From Xylophilus sp. GOD-11R (GTDB lineage: Bacteria > Pseudomonadota > Gammaproteobacteria > Burkholderiales > Burkholderiaceae_C): 64,000 nucleotides of DNA. Below, piece after piece: positions 1 through 8,983 of this stretch. Numbering within the stretch: the first letter of the stretch is position 1; each line of letters opens with the position of its first letter. Both the position numbers and the translations under genes were made by a program. The notes below the pieces were generated by a model that saw only the letters and a program-made list of their open reading frames with translations, did not search any database and was not told where the DNA came from. The stretch is from contig NZ_CP137854.1 of NCBI RefSeq assembly GCF_033546935.1, positions 1,984,001-2,048,000 of the forward strand, given 5' to 3'.

Positions 1-792
1 ATCCTGGCCTTGGCCGCCACGCTCGACCGCGACGACGGCGACCGGCTCGCCAGCGACCCGGCGGCCGAACTGCCGCCGCTGTGGCACTGGCTCTATTTTT
101 TGCCCCGACCACTGGCGCGCGAAATCGGCGAAGACGGCCACGCGCGCCGGGGCGGCTTCCTGCCGCCGGTGCCGCTGCCGCGCCGCATGTGGGCGGGCGG
201 CCGCCTGAAATGGCAGGTCGGCAACCCGCTGCGGGTGGGGCAGCGCATCGAACGGCACTCGCGCATCCTGTCGGTGGAGCACAAGGCCGGCCGCAGCGGG
301 GAACTGGTCTTTGTCACCGTGGGCCACGAGGTGCACAACGAACGGGGCCTGGCGCTGGCCGAGGAGCACGACATCGTCTACCGCGCCGCCGCCCGCCCGG
401 GTGACCCGGCGCCCGCGCCCGTCGTGGCCGAGACCGGCGCCGCCTGGCAGCGCGACCTGCTGGCCGACCCGGTGCTGCTGTTCCGCTATTCGGCGCTCAC
501 CTTCAATGGCCACCGCATCCACTACGACCGCCGTTATGTCACCGGCGTCGAGGGCTACCCCGGGCTGATCGTGCATGGCCCGCTGATCGCCACGCTGCTG
601 GTCGACCTGCTCGGCCGCCATGCGCCGGGACGGGCGCTGGCGACCTTCGACTTTCGTGCGGTGCGGCCCACCTTCGACATCCATTGCTTCAGCGTCAACG
701 GCCAGCCCTCGGAGGACGGCCGCACGGTGCGGCTCTGGGGCGCCGACCACGAAGGCTTTCTGACCATGCAGGCGACGGCCACCCTGGCCTGA
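1..792 (+). CDS. FAS1-like / MaoC-type acyl-CoA dehydratase (5' partial)
   Basis: This is the C-terminal part of a hotdog-fold dehydratase of the FAS1-like/mesaconyl-C4-CoA hydratase type. The reading frame is open to the left edge, so the true start lies outside the window and the first in-frame TTG at position 10 is probably not used. Family features visible are the early PPLWHWLYFLP block, the PRRMWAGG stretch, and a C-terminal hydratase-like half with FNGHRIHYDRRY followed by YPGLIVHGPL, which matches the catalytic Asp/His region of MaoC-like hydratases. Known relatives hydrate C5 or C4 unsaturated acyl-CoAs. It is followed after 24 bases by an acyl-CoA dehydrogenase, a CoA-transferase and a CitE-like lyase on the same strand, so hydration of mesaconyl- or itaconyl-CoA to citramalyl-CoA is the inferred role. 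The exact substrate cannot be told from sequence. Confidence 0.85.
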   Translation: MLALAATLDRDDGDRLASDPAAELPPLWHWLYFLPRPLAREIGEDGHARRGGFLPPVPLPRRMWAGGRLKWQVGNPLRVGQRIERHSRILSVEHKAGRSGELVFVTVGHEVHNERGLALAEEHDIVYRAAARPGDPAPAPVVAETGAAWQRDLLADPVLLFRYSALTFNGHRIHYDRRYVTGVEGYPGLIVHGPLIATLLVDLLGRHAPGRALATFDFRAVRPTFDIHCFSVNGQPSEDGRTVRLWGADHEGFLTMQATATLA

Positions 793-816
793 AGAAACAA
801 CCCGAGATCCATTGGA

Positions 817-1986
817 ATGAGCACAGCCTCCACTGAAGCCGAAGCCCACGCCGACATCCGCGACGCGGTACGCGACCTCTGCGCCCGCTTCCCCGACGAA
901 TACCACCGCCGCATCGACGAACAGCGCGGCTACCCCGTCGAGTTCGTCGACGCCCTCACCGAGGCCGGCTGGATGGCCACGCTCATCCCCGAGGAATACG
1001 GCGGCTCCGGCCTGGGCCTGGCCGAGGCTTCGGTGGTGATGGAGGAGATCAACCGCAGCGGCGGCAACTCCGGCGCCTGCCACGGCCAGATGTACAACAT
1101 GAACACGCTGCTGCGCCACGGCAGCGAGCAGCAGAAGCAGTTCTACCTGCCCAAGATCGCCACCGGCGAGTGGCGCCTGCAGTCCATGGGCGTGACCGAG
1201 CCGACCACCGGCACCGACACCACGAAGATCAAGACCACCGCCGTGAAGAAGGGCGACAAGTACGTGGTCAACGGCCAGAAGGTGTGGATCAGCCGGGTGC
1301 AGCACAGCGACTGGATGATTCTGCTGGCGCGCACCACGCCGCTGGCCGAGGTCACCAAAAAGAGCGAGGGTATGTCGATCTTCATGGTCGACCTGCGCCA
1401 GGCCGAGAAGACCGGCATGACGGTGCGGCCCATTCCCAACATGGTCAACCACGAGACCAACGAGCTGTTCTTCGAGAACCTGGAGATCCCGGCCGAGAAC
1501 CTGATCGGCGAGGAAGGCAAGGGCTTCAAGTACATCCTCGACGGGCTCAACGCCGAGCGCACACTGATCGCGGCCGAATGCATCGGCGACGGCTATTGGT
1601 TCATCGACCGGGTGACCAAATACGTGAAGGACCGCGTCGTCTTCGGCCGGCCGATCGGCCAGAACCAGGGCGTGCAGTTTCCGATCGCCGAGGCCCACAT
1701 CGAGGTGGAGGCGGCCAATCTGATGCGCTGGGAGGCCTGCCGCCTGTTCGACGCCCACCAGCCCTGCGGCGCCCAAGCCAACATGGCCAAGTACCTGGCG
1801 GCCAAGGCGAGCTGGGAGGCGGCCAATGCGTGCATCCAGTTCCACGGCGGCTTCGGCTTCGCCAACGAATACGACGTGGAGCGCAAGTTCCGCGAGACCC
1901 GGCTCTACCAGGTGGCCCCCATCTCCACCAATCTCATCCTGAGCTACATCGCCGAGCACGTGCTCGGCCTGCCGCGCTCGTTCTAG
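817..1986 (+). CDS. Acyl-CoA dehydrogenase
   Basis: A 389-residue FAD-dependent acyl-CoA dehydrogenase of normal family length. Visible are the N-terminal helical domain, the middle beta domain with MGVTEPTTGTDTTKIKT (the flavin/substrate binding segment), and the C-terminal helical domain with FGRPIGQNQGVQFPIA and IQFHGGFGFANEYDVER, where the catalytic glutamate normally sits. It would oxidise an acyl-CoA to the 2-enoyl-CoA and pass electrons to ETF. It sits 24 bases after the hydratase and 19 bases before the CoA-transferase in what looks like one operon. Inferred substrate is a short branched or dicarboxylic acyl-CoA, for example methylsuccinyl-CoA, because the neighbours resemble the mesaconyl/citramalyl-CoA route. 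The family call is firm; the substrate is a guess. Confidence 0.92.
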   Translation: MSTASTEAEAHADIRDAVRDLCARFPDEYHRRIDEQRGYPVEFVDALTEAGWMATLIPEEYGGSGLGLAEASVVMEEINRSGGNSGACHGQMYNMNTLLRHGSEQQKQFYLPKIATGEWRLQSMGVTEPTTGTDTTKIKTTAVKKGDKYVVNGQKVWISRVQHSDWMILLARTTPLAEVTKKSEGMSIFMVDLRQAEKTGMTVRPIPNMVNHETNELFFENLEIPAENLIGEEGKGFKYILDGLNAERTLIAAECIGDGYWFIDRVTKYVKDRVVFGRPIGQNQGVQFPIAEAHIEVEAANLMRWEACRLFDAHQPCGAQANMAKYLAAKASWEAANACIQFHGGFGFANEYDVERKFRETRLYQVAPISTNLILSYIAEHVLGLPRSF

Positions 1987-2005
1987 TTCGGGAGGAAAAC
2001 GCACC

Positions 2006-3199
2006 ATGACCCTGCCACTGCAAGGCATTACCGTCGTCTCGCTGGAACACGCCATCGCCGCGCCGTTCTGCACCCGCCAGCTCGCCGACCTGGGCGCCCG
2101 CGTCATCAAGGTCGAGCGGCCGGGCGCAGGCGACTTCGCCCGCGCCTACGACCAGCGGGTGCACGGCGAGGCATCGCACTTCGTCTGGACCAACCGCAGC
2201 AAGGAAAGCCTGGCGCTCGACCTGAAGGATCCGGACGCGCTGGCCGCGCTGCGTGCGCTCATCGCCAAGGCCGACGTGCTGGTGCAGAACCTCGCGCCGG
2301 GAGCCGCCGCGCGGATGGGCCTGGGCTACGAGGCGTTGAAGCAGGCGCATCCGCGGCTGATCGTCTGCGACATCTCCGGCTATGGCGCCGACGGGCCGTA
2401 CCGCGACAAGAAGGCCTACGACCTGCTGATCCAGAGCGAGGCGGGTTTTCTGTCGGTCACCGGCACGGCGGAGCAGCCCTGCAAGTCGGGCAATTCCATC
2501 GCCGACATCGCCGCCGGCATGTACGCCTATACCAATATCCTGGCCGCGCTGCTGCGGCGCACCACGACCGGGGAGGGCGCGCACCTCGACGTCTCCATGC
2601 TGGAGTCGCTGGCCGAGTGGATGGGCTTTCCGATGTACTACGCCTTCGACGGCGCCGCGCCACCGCCCCGTGCCGGCGCGGCGCACGCCAGCATCTACCC
2701 GTACGGCCCCTTCCCGGCGGGCGACGGCGGCACGGTGATGCTCGGCCTGCAGAACGAGCGCGAATGGAAGCTCTTCTGCGACCTCGTCCTGCGCGACCCG
2801 GCGCTGGCCACCGATGCGCGCTTCGACAGCAACTCGCGCCGCAACGCCGACCGCGCCGCGCTGCAGGCCATCATCGTCGCCGCCTTCGCTCCCATGACCA
2901 CCGCGCAGGTGCAGGCGCGGCTCGACGAAGCCGGCATCGCCAACGCCACCATGAACGACATGGCCGGGCTCTGGGCGCATCCGCAGCTGCAGGCGCGCCA
3001 GCGCTGGCGCCAGGTGGGCAGCCCGGCGGGCGATATCCCGGCCCTGTTGCCGCCCGGGCGCAGCGACCGCTGGGAGCCGCGCATGGATCCGATCCCGCGC
3101 GTGGGCGAACACACCCGGGCGCTGCTGCGCGAAGCCGGGCTCGACGAAGCCGCCGTCGACGCACTCGCAGGGCCGGCGATCGCCGAGGCCGTGCGATGA
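2006..3199 (+). CDS. CaiB/BaiF family CoA-transferase
   Basis: A 397-residue family III CoA-transferase. The N terminus LQGITVVSLEHAIAAPFCTRQLADLGA and the following VIKVERPGAGDFAR are the standard family opening, and YDLLIQSEAGFLSVTG contains the region where the catalytic aspartate normally lies; LDVSMLESLAEWM is another family landmark. These enzymes move CoA between carboxylic acids through an aspartyl anhydride intermediate. Relatives activate itaconate, mesaconate or succinate or shift CoA within mesaconyl-CoA. A clear ribosome binding site (GGGAGGAAAA) precedes the ATG. Its stop codon overlaps the start of the CitE-like gene (ATGA), which argues for translational coupling. In this operon it probably activates the imported acid. 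Confidence 0.92.
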   Translation: MTLPLQGITVVSLEHAIAAPFCTRQLADLGARVIKVERPGAGDFARAYDQRVHGEASHFVWTNRSKESLALDLKDPDALAALRALIAKADVLVQNLAPGAAARMGLGYEALKQAHPRLIVCDISGYGADGPYRDKKAYDLLIQSEAGFLSVTGTAEQPCKSGNSIADIAAGMYAYTNILAALLRRTTTGEGAHLDVSMLESLAEWMGFPMYYAFDGAAPPPRAGAAHASIYPYGPFPAGDGGTVMLGLQNEREWKLFCDLVLRDPALATDARFDSNSRRNADRAALQAIIVAAFAPMTTAQVQARLDEAGIANATMNDMAGLWAHPQLQARQRWRQVGSPAGDIPALLPPGRSDRWEPRMDPIPRVGEHTRALLREAGLDEAAVDALAGPAIAEAVR

Positions 3200-4050
3200 A
3201 CTCGCAGCACGCCATCGCCGACGCCCGCAGCTTTCTCTTCGTGCCGGCCGACCGGCCCGAGCGCCACGCCAAGGCCTTGGCCAGCGGCGCCGACCGGGTC
3301 ATCCTGGACCTGGAGGACGCGGTGGGCTCGCCGGCCAAGGAAGACGCGCGCAAGGCCCTGGCAGACCGTTTTGCCGCCTTCGACCCGCCGCAACGATCGC
3401 GCCTGATCGTGCGCATCAACGGCGAGGGAACGCCCTGGTTCGACGAGGACCTGGACCTGATCGCCAGACTGGCCGCGCAGGGCCTGGGCGCGCTGGTGCT
3501 GCCCAAGGCCGAGAGCGATGTCTGTCTGCTGGCGGTGGCGCGAGCCTGTCCCGGTCTGCCGCTGCTGCCGCAGATCGAAAGCGGCGCCGGCCTGGACGCG
3601 CTCGACGCCATCGCCCGGGCGCCGGGGGTGGTGCGGCTGTGCCTCGGCCACCTCGACCTGGAAAACGACCTCGGCATCCACAGCGGCATCGAGCAGTTCG
3701 AAATCGCGCCCGCGCGCTGGGACATCGTGCGTGCCAGCCGCCGTGCCAGCCTGGCGCCGGCGATCGACAGCATCACCGCCGACATCCACGACACCGGGCT
3801 CGTGCGGCGCGACGCCGAACGGGCCCTGCGCATGGGCTTCGGCGCCAAGCTGTGCATCCATCCGACGCAGATCGCCGCCGTGCACCGGGCGTTCATGCCC
3901 AGCGAGCAGCAACAGGACTGGGCGCGCCGCGTACTGGAGGCTGCCGACACGAACGGCGGCGCGGCCTGCACCGTCGACGGTCGCATGGTCGACCTGCCGG
4001 TCATCGCCACCGCCCGTCGGCTCATGGCCCGGGTGGTTGTCCCCGATTGA
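3196..4050 (+). CDS. HpcH/HpaI-CitE family CoA ester lyase
   Basis: A 284-residue protein of the CitE/malyl-CoA lyase family. The start ATG overlaps the stop of the CoA-transferase gene. The opening SFLFVPADRPERHAKALASG, the acidic VILDLEDAV segment, LIVRINGEGTPWFDEDL, LPKAES and LLPQIESGAGL are the family's substrate and Mg2+ binding blocks, and the tail MGFGAKLCIHPTQIAAVH is the conserved C-terminal lid. Members cleave citramalyl-, malyl- or citryl-type CoA esters to acetyl-CoA (or glyoxylate) plus a keto acid. With the hydratase, dehydrogenase and CoA-transferase upstream, citramalyl-CoA cleavage to acetyl-CoA and pyruvate is the best inference. A different hydroxyacyl-CoA remains possible. 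Confidence 0.92.
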   Translation: MNSQHAIADARSFLFVPADRPERHAKALASGADRVILDLEDAVGSPAKEDARKALADRFAAFDPPQRSRLIVRINGEGTPWFDEDLDLIARLAAQGLGALVLPKAESDVCLLAVARACPGLPLLPQIESGAGLDALDAIARAPGVVRLCLGHLDLENDLGIHSGIEQFEIAPARWDIVRASRRASLAPAIDSITADIHDTGLVRRDAERALRMGFGAKLCIHPTQIAAVHRAFMPSEQQQDWARRVLEAADTNGGAACTVDGRMVDLPVIATARRLMARVVVPD

Positions 4051-4111
4051 CGCGCACAGGCCGCGCCTGCTTCCATTGCCGATCGACAACCAAAGAAGGA
4101 GACATGAATCC

Positions 4112-5122
4112 ATGAGCATCGCCAACACCCGCATCGTTCGCCGCCGCATCGCCGGCGCCGCGCTCGCGCTCATCGCGATGGCGGGCGCAGCACCCGCCAT
4201 TCAGGCCCAGGGTGCCTGGCCCGAAAAGCCGGTCACCCTCGTCGTGCCGTACTCGGCTGGCGGCCCCACCGACGTGGTCGCCCGCGTGCTGGCCGTGCCC
4301 ATGGGCAAGTCGCTCGGCCAGACGGTGGTGGTGGAGAACACGGTGGGTGCCGGCGGCACCCTGGCCGGCGCCCGCGTGGCGCGTTCCAAGCCGGACGGCT
4401 ACACGGTGCTGTTCCAGCACATGGGCATGTCGACCGCGCCGGCGCTCTACAAGAAGCTGAGCTTCGATCCGCTCAAGGACTTCGACTACATCGGCCAGGT
4501 GATGGACGTGCCGATGACGCTGCTCTCGCGCAAGGACCTGCCGGTGGCCAACTTCCAGGAACTGCAGGCCTACATGAAGGCCAACGGCGACAAGGTGTCG
4601 ATGGCGCACGCGGGCATCGGTGCGGTGTCGCAGCTCTGCGCGCTGCTGTTCACCAGCCAGCTCGGCGTGACGCCGACGCAGATCCCTTACAAAGGCGCCG
4701 GCCCCGCGCTCAACGACCTGATGGGCGGCCAGGTCGACGTGCTCTGCGACCAGACCACGTCGACCGGCCCGGTCATCAAGGACGGCCAGCGCGTGAAGGT
4801 GTACGGCGTCACCACGCCGCAGCGCCTGTCGAGCTTTCCCAACCTGCCCACGCTCGACGAGCAGGGCCTGAAAGGCTTCGACGTGAAGGTGTGGCACGGC
4901 ATGTACGTGGCCAAGGGCACGCCGAAGGACGCCATCGGCAAGATCAACGCCGCTCTGCGCGCCGCGCTGCAGGACGACACGGTCAAGACCCGGCTGGCCG
5001 AGCTCAGCAGCGAGATCGTGCCGATGGACAAGGTCACGCCGGAGTCGCTGCAGAAACAGCTGCAGAGCGAGATGGTGAAGTGGGAAAAGGTGATCAAGGC
5101 GGCGAACGTGCAGGCGGAATGA
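4112..5122 (+). CDS. Bug family tripartite tricarboxylate transporter substrate-binding protein
   Basis: A 336-residue periplasmic receptor of the Bug/TctC family. Residues 1 to about 32 form a signal peptide (arginine-rich start, hydrophobic core, cleavage near AIQAQG). The mature part begins WPEKPVTLVVPYSAGGPTD, the classic Bug motif, followed by VVVENTVGAGGTLAGA and QIPYKGAGPALNDLMGGQVD. The ATG at 4112 is chosen because an upstream ATG at 4104 hits a stop after three codons; GAAGGAG lies upstream. Bug proteins bind small carboxylates. No TctA/TctB membrane subunits lie here, as is usual for this over-expanded family. Its position as the last gene of the CoA-acid operon suggests that it binds the acid the operon degrades. 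Confidence 0.92.
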   Translation: MSIANTRIVRRRIAGAALALIAMAGAAPAIQAQGAWPEKPVTLVVPYSAGGPTDVVARVLAVPMGKSLGQTVVVENTVGAGGTLAGARVARSKPDGYTVLFQHMGMSTAPALYKKLSFDPLKDFDYIGQVMDVPMTLLSRKDLPVANFQELQAYMKANGDKVSMAHAGIGAVSQLCALLFTSQLGVTPTQIPYKGAGPALNDLMGGQVDVLCDQTTSTGPVIKDGQRVKVYGVTTPQRLSSFPNLPTLDEQGLKGFDVKVWHGMYVAKGTPKDAIGKINAALRAALQDDTVKTRLAELSSEIVPMDKVTPESLQKQLQSEMVKWEKVIKAANVQAE

Positions 5123-5246
5123 GCGGATCGGGCGACCCGGGCGGCGGTCGTTCCTAGAATCGGCGCTCGTCCTGCTCGTGCTGCTCGTCCGTACCTTCCG
5201 CACTTTCTGCTTGCCCGGAGGCCCACGGCCTCCGCTCGTTTCGCCC

Positions 5247-6566
5247 ATGCCCACCGACCCCCTGCGCCAGGCCCTCGACCACCACCGGCAAGGCCGGCTC
5301 GACGACGCGGCCGAGGCCTATCGCGCGATGCTGCAGGCATCGACCGACGACGCCGAGGCCTTGCATTACCTCGGCGTCTGCCGGCACCAGCAGGGCCTGC
5401 ACGACGAAGCGCTGCAACTGCTGCACCGCTGCCTGCGCGTCGCGCCCGACGATGCCGGCGCCCGTAACGATCTGGGCAACGTGCTGTACGCGCTGCAACG
5501 CTTCGACGAATCGGCGATGGCTTTCGAGGCATCGCTGGGGCTATCGCCCGGGCAGCACGCGGTGTGGACCAGCCTGGGCGCCGCCCAGCGCGAGGCCGGC
5601 CTGCCCGACGACGCTCTGGCGTCTTTCGGCCAGGCGATCGCGCTGCAGCCCGAATATGTGCCCGCACTGCAGCACCTGGCGCAACTGCACGACGCCGCGG
5701 GCGATGCGGTGCTGGCATCGCACTACCACTGCCGCGCCTTCGTGCTGCCGCCGCTGGAAGGCAAGTCCTTCGAGATGCGCGGCACCGCGTTCTACTTTCT
5801 GCAGCGCTTCGACGAGGCCGCGAAGGTGTACCGCGACTGGCTGGCCGCCGAGCCCGGGCATGCGGTCGCCGAGCACATGCTGGCCGCCTGCAGCCGCGCC
5901 ACCGAGGCACCGGCGAGGGCGTCGGACGGCTACCTGGAGCGGCACTTCGACCGCTTCGCCGATCACTTCGACGCCAACCTGCTGGGCAGCCTGGGCTATC
6001 GCGGGCCGGCGCTCATCGGCATCGGGCTGGCAATCGCCTGCCCCGATCTGGTCGAGCGCGCATTCGACGCTGTCGACCTGGGCTGCGGCACCGGCTTGTG
6101 CGGCCCCGTCATCGCGCCGTACAGCCGCAGCATCATCGGTGTCGACCTGGCGACGAAGATGCTGGAGAAAGCAGCCGAGCGCGGTCTGTACGACCGGCTG
6201 GAAAAAGCAGAGATCGGCGAATTCCTGGCCCGCCGCCCGGCCGCCTTCGACCTGGCCGTGGCGGCCGACACGCTGATCTACATCGGCGCGCTGGACAGCC
6301 TGTTCGCCCATCTGGCCGTCGCCCTGCGCGAGCGCGGGCTGTTCCTGTTCACCATCGAATGCACGACCGACGAAGACGTGGCGCCCCATGGCGTCTGCCT
6401 GCACGCCAGCGGCCGTTACCGGCATTCGGCCGACCATGTGCGGCAATGCCTGCTGGCGCAGGGCATGGAGCTGACGCACTGGCAGCCGGAGCCCCTGCGC
6501 GAGGAGCTCGGCCGCCCGGTCGCCGGCGCGCTCTGCGTGGCGCGCAAGCGGGGCAGCCTTAGCTGA
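5247..6566 (+). CDS. TPR-repeat protein fused to SAM-dependent methyltransferase
   Basis: A 439-residue two-part protein. Residues 1 to about 200 are tetratricopeptide repeats (patterns such as QGRLDDAAEAYRAML and LQRFDESAMAFEASLGLSPG spaced by about 34 residues). The C-terminal part, from about residue 230, is a class I methyltransferase: the segment FDAVDLGCGTGLCGPVIAPY is SAM-binding motif I, and AFDLAVAADTLIYIG is motif II. No signal peptide is seen, so it is probably cytoplasmic. The ATG at 5247 is chosen over an in-frame start at 5178 because the upstream stretch has no TPR character. The target is unknown; TPRs usually dock a protein partner, so a protein methyltransferase is one possibility. 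The gene is monocistronic and convergent with the aldolase gene. Confidence 0.85.
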   Translation: MPTDPLRQALDHHRQGRLDDAAEAYRAMLQASTDDAEALHYLGVCRHQQGLHDEALQLLHRCLRVAPDDAGARNDLGNVLYALQRFDESAMAFEASLGLSPGQHAVWTSLGAAQREAGLPDDALASFGQAIALQPEYVPALQHLAQLHDAAGDAVLASHYHCRAFVLPPLEGKSFEMRGTAFYFLQRFDEAAKVYRDWLAAEPGHAVAEHMLAACSRATEAPARASDGYLERHFDRFADHFDANLLGSLGYRGPALIGIGLAIACPDLVERAFDAVDLGCGTGLCGPVIAPYSRSIIGVDLATKMLEKAAERGLYDRLEKAEIGEFLARRPAAFDLAVAADTLIYIGALDSLFAHLAVALRERGLFLFTIECTTDEDVAPHGVCLHASGRYRHSADHVRQCLLAQGMELTHWQPEPLREELGRPVAGALCVARKRGSLS

Positions 6567-7311
6567 TCAGCCGCAGGGCCGACTTCCAGGCCAGCTGCGC
6601 GTGTTCCACGCCTTCTTCACGGTTGAACTGCGCGGCCGTACGTTGACAGACCTCCTTCGAAGGCCACGTCATGGTGCGGCCCGAGCTGAGCGCCTTCACC
6701 TGCGCCTGGCATGCGCGCTCCAGGAAATAGATATTCAGGAAGGCTTCGGGGATGGTGCGGCCTGCGGCCATCAAACCGTGGTTGCGCAGGATCATCACCT
6801 GATGCTCGCCCAGGCTCGCCACCAGGCGCTCGCGCTCGCCGAGGTCGAGCGCGATGCCTTCGTAGTCGTGGTAGCCGATGCGGTCGTAGAACTTGAGCGC
6901 GTGCTGGGTGATCGGCAGCAGGCCTTCTTCGAGGCAGGCGACGGCCATGCCGTCGGCGGTGTGGGTGTGGATGACGCAGGCCAGGTCGTGGCGCGCCATG
7001 TGGATCGCCGAATGGATGGTGAAGCCCGCGGCATTGACCGGCGCGCTCGCGTCTGCCGCTTCCACCACGGCGCCGGTCGGGTCGATCTTCACCAGGTCTT
7101 GCGGCCGCATCTCGTGGAACAGCACGCCGTAGCGGTTGATCAGGAAGTGATCGGGCGTGCCCGGAATGCGGGCGCTGATGTGGGTGTCGATCAGGTCCGT
7201 CATGCGGAAATGCGCCACCAGGCGGTAGAGCGAGGCGAGGTCGCGGCGGGTCTCGGCTTCGGCTTCGGTCATGCCGACGGCGGTGGTTTCGGGCGTGGCG
7301 GTGGAGTTCAT
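6559..7311 (-). CDS. Class II aldolase/adducin family protein
   Basis: A 250-residue protein of the class II aldolase/adducin family. The zinc-binding histidines are visible in CVIHTHTADGMAV (HTH), with a further histidine in MILRNHGLMAAGRTIPEAF, and the HISARIPGTPDHFLINRYG segment matches the family's phosphate/substrate loop. Members include fuculose-phosphate and ribulose-phosphate aldolases and epimerases, but this longer subgroup usually has no assigned reaction. The last 8 bases overlap the end of the convergent methyltransferase gene. It lies 82 bases downstream of the solute-binding protein gene on the same strand and may be co-transcribed with it, which would suggest a catabolic role for an imported compound. 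The substrate is not deducible. Confidence 0.88.
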   Translation of the reverse strand: MNSTATPETTAVGMTEAEAETRRDLASLYRLVAHFRMTDLIDTHISARIPGTPDHFLINRYGVLFHEMRPQDLVKIDPTGAVVEAADASAPVNAAGFTIHSAIHMARHDLACVIHTHTADGMAVACLEEGLLPITQHALKFYDRIGYHDYEGIALDLGERERLVASLGEHQVMILRNHGLMAAGRTIPEAFLNIYFLERACQAQVKALSSGRTMTWPSKEVCQRTAAQFNREEGVEHAQLAWKSALRLIS

Positions 7312-7393
7312 GCGAAAGGGTCCTGGATGGTGGTGTGGTGGATGACGACGCGGGCGGCTGCGTCGGCCGCCCGTCGGTCTGCCGGAAGTGGCT

Positions 7394-8983
7394 TCAGTTC
7401 TTGAAGTACACGGTGTCGAAGCTCTCGTGGATGCCGATGGCGGTGGTCACCAGGTTCTGCACCCGCTTGTCGGAGATGGTCGGGAATTCCATCTCCACCA
7501 GCCAGGCGATCGGCACGTCTTCCACGATCAGCTTCTGCATCTGGCTGTAGAGCGCCTGGCGCTTGGCGTCTTCCGTCTCCGTGGCGGCCGCGTCGGCGAG
7601 CCGGTCGACCTCGGGGTTGGAATAACCGACCGTGTTGGTGAACATGATCTTGCGGATGTTGGAGCTGACGTAGTTGCGCGTCACGCCGAGTGCCGGGTCG
7701 CCGAACTGGTAGAGCCACAGCAGGTTGAGGTCGTAGTCCCAATTGGCGATGCGCTGGCTGTAGCTGCCGGTGTCGCTGGCCTCCAGGGTCACGGCCACGC
7801 CGATCTTGGAGAGCGACTGGCGGATGAATTCGCAGGCGCGCTGCACCATCTCGCCGTAGGGCGCCACGGGCAGGCGTACGCGAGCGCGCACGCCCTTGGC
7901 GTCGGGCTTGAGGCCCATCTCGTCGAGCAGGGCGTTGGCCTTGGCGATGGAGAAGTCGTACTTCTTCACGTTGGGCTCGTAGTACTTGGTCTTGGAGTTG
8001 ACCGGGCCGGTCGCGACCTTGCCGAAGCCGTAGAGGATCTTGTCCTTGATGAAGTTGCGATCGATCGCATGCATCACCGCCTGGCGGAAGCGCTTGTCGT
8101 TGAGCGGCGCGGTGCGGTTGTTGATCTCCAGCCACATGATCGGCGCGAAGTATTCGTAGCCCTTGGTCGTCATCTGCAGGTTGGGCAGCTTGCCGATGCG
8201 TTGGGCGTCGAACAGTTCCAGGTCGGTCCACTGGGTGAGCTGCACCGTGCCTTTCTCGATGGCCAGCGCGCGCGAGGCGCCGTCGGGGATCACGCGGTAG
8301 ATGATCGCGTCGAGGTAGGGCAGGCCGGGCTTGAAGTACTCGTCGTTGCGCACCAGGTGGATGTGCGAGCCGCGCACCCATTCCTTGAATTTGAACGGAC
8401 CCGAACCGATCGGGTTCATGTTGTTCGGGTTCTTGGTGACGTCGGTGCCGGCGTAGATGTGCTTGGGCATCACCGGCAGGTTGGAGATGTCGAAGGCGCC
8501 GATGAAGGGGCCGAAGGGCTCGGTCAGCTTGAAGACGACGGTGTGGGCGTCCGGCGCGGTGATGGATTCGCAGCGCGCGAAGATCGCCTTGGCGCGCGGA
8601 TGGGTCACCGGCAGGAATTCTTTCACCGTGTAGATCACGTCGTCGGCCGTCAGCGGCTTGCCGTCGTGCCACTTGGCGGCGGGCTCCAGGTTGAAGGTGT
8701 AGGTCTTGCCGTCGGGCGAGATGGTCCAGCTCCTGGCCAGGCTCGGCAGGGGTTTCAGGTTGACGTCGTAGGTCAGCAGGCTCAGGAAGATCTTGCCCGA
8801 CACCATCTGCGTGGGCGTCAGCTGGCTGATCGCCAGGTTGAGCATCGGGGGCTCGGGCTGCACGATGGAATTGAGCGTGCCGCCGCGCGTCTGCGCATAG
8901 GCGCGGCTGAGACCGAAAGAGGCTTCGAAAAGCCCCAGGGCGCCGGCGGCCAGGAGACTCTTGTTGAACTCACGTTTTTGCAT
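7394..8983 (-). CDS. ABC transporter family 5 (peptide/opine-type) substrate-binding protein
   Basis: A 529-residue extracellular solute-binding protein of family 5 (DppA/OppA type). The first 30 residues form a signal peptide with a cleavage site near AYAQ. Family blocks visible include LARSWTISPDGKTYTFNLEPAAKWHDGKPLTADDV (given here only as the recognisable positions about 73-107), a DLxxLxxFGD-like lobe, and the C-terminal SQMQKLIVEDVPIAWLVEM. It would bind peptides, opines or similar ligands in the periplasm and hand them to an ABC permease, but no permease or ATPase genes adjoin it. The class II aldolase follows in the same orientation, and a divergent AraC regulator starts about 205 bases upstream and may control it. 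Confidence 0.9.
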   Translation of the reverse strand: MQKREFNKSLLAAGALGLFEASFGLSRAYAQTRGGTLNSIVQPEPPMLNLAISQLTPTQMVSGKIFLSLLTYDVNLKPLPSLARSWTISPDGKTYTFNLEPAAKWHDGKPLTADDVIYTVKEFLPVTHPRAKAIFARCESITAPDAHTVVFKLTEPFGPFIGAFDISNLPVMPKHIYAGTDVTKNPNNMNPIGSGPFKFKEWVRGSHIHLVRNDEYFKPGLPYLDAIIYRVIPDGASRALAIEKGTVQLTQWTDLELFDAQRIGKLPNLQMTTKGYEYFAPIMWLEINNRTAPLNDKRFRQAVMHAIDRNFIKDKILYGFGKVATGPVNSKTKYYEPNVKKYDFSIAKANALLDEMGLKPDAKGVRARVRLPVAPYGEMVQRACEFIRQSLSKIGVAVTLEASDTGSYSQRIANWDYDLNLLWLYQFGDPALGVTRNYVSSNIRKIMFTNTVGYSNPEVDRLADAAATETEDAKRQALYSQMQKLIVEDVPIAWLVEMEFPTISDKRVQNLVTTAIGIHESFDTVYFKN

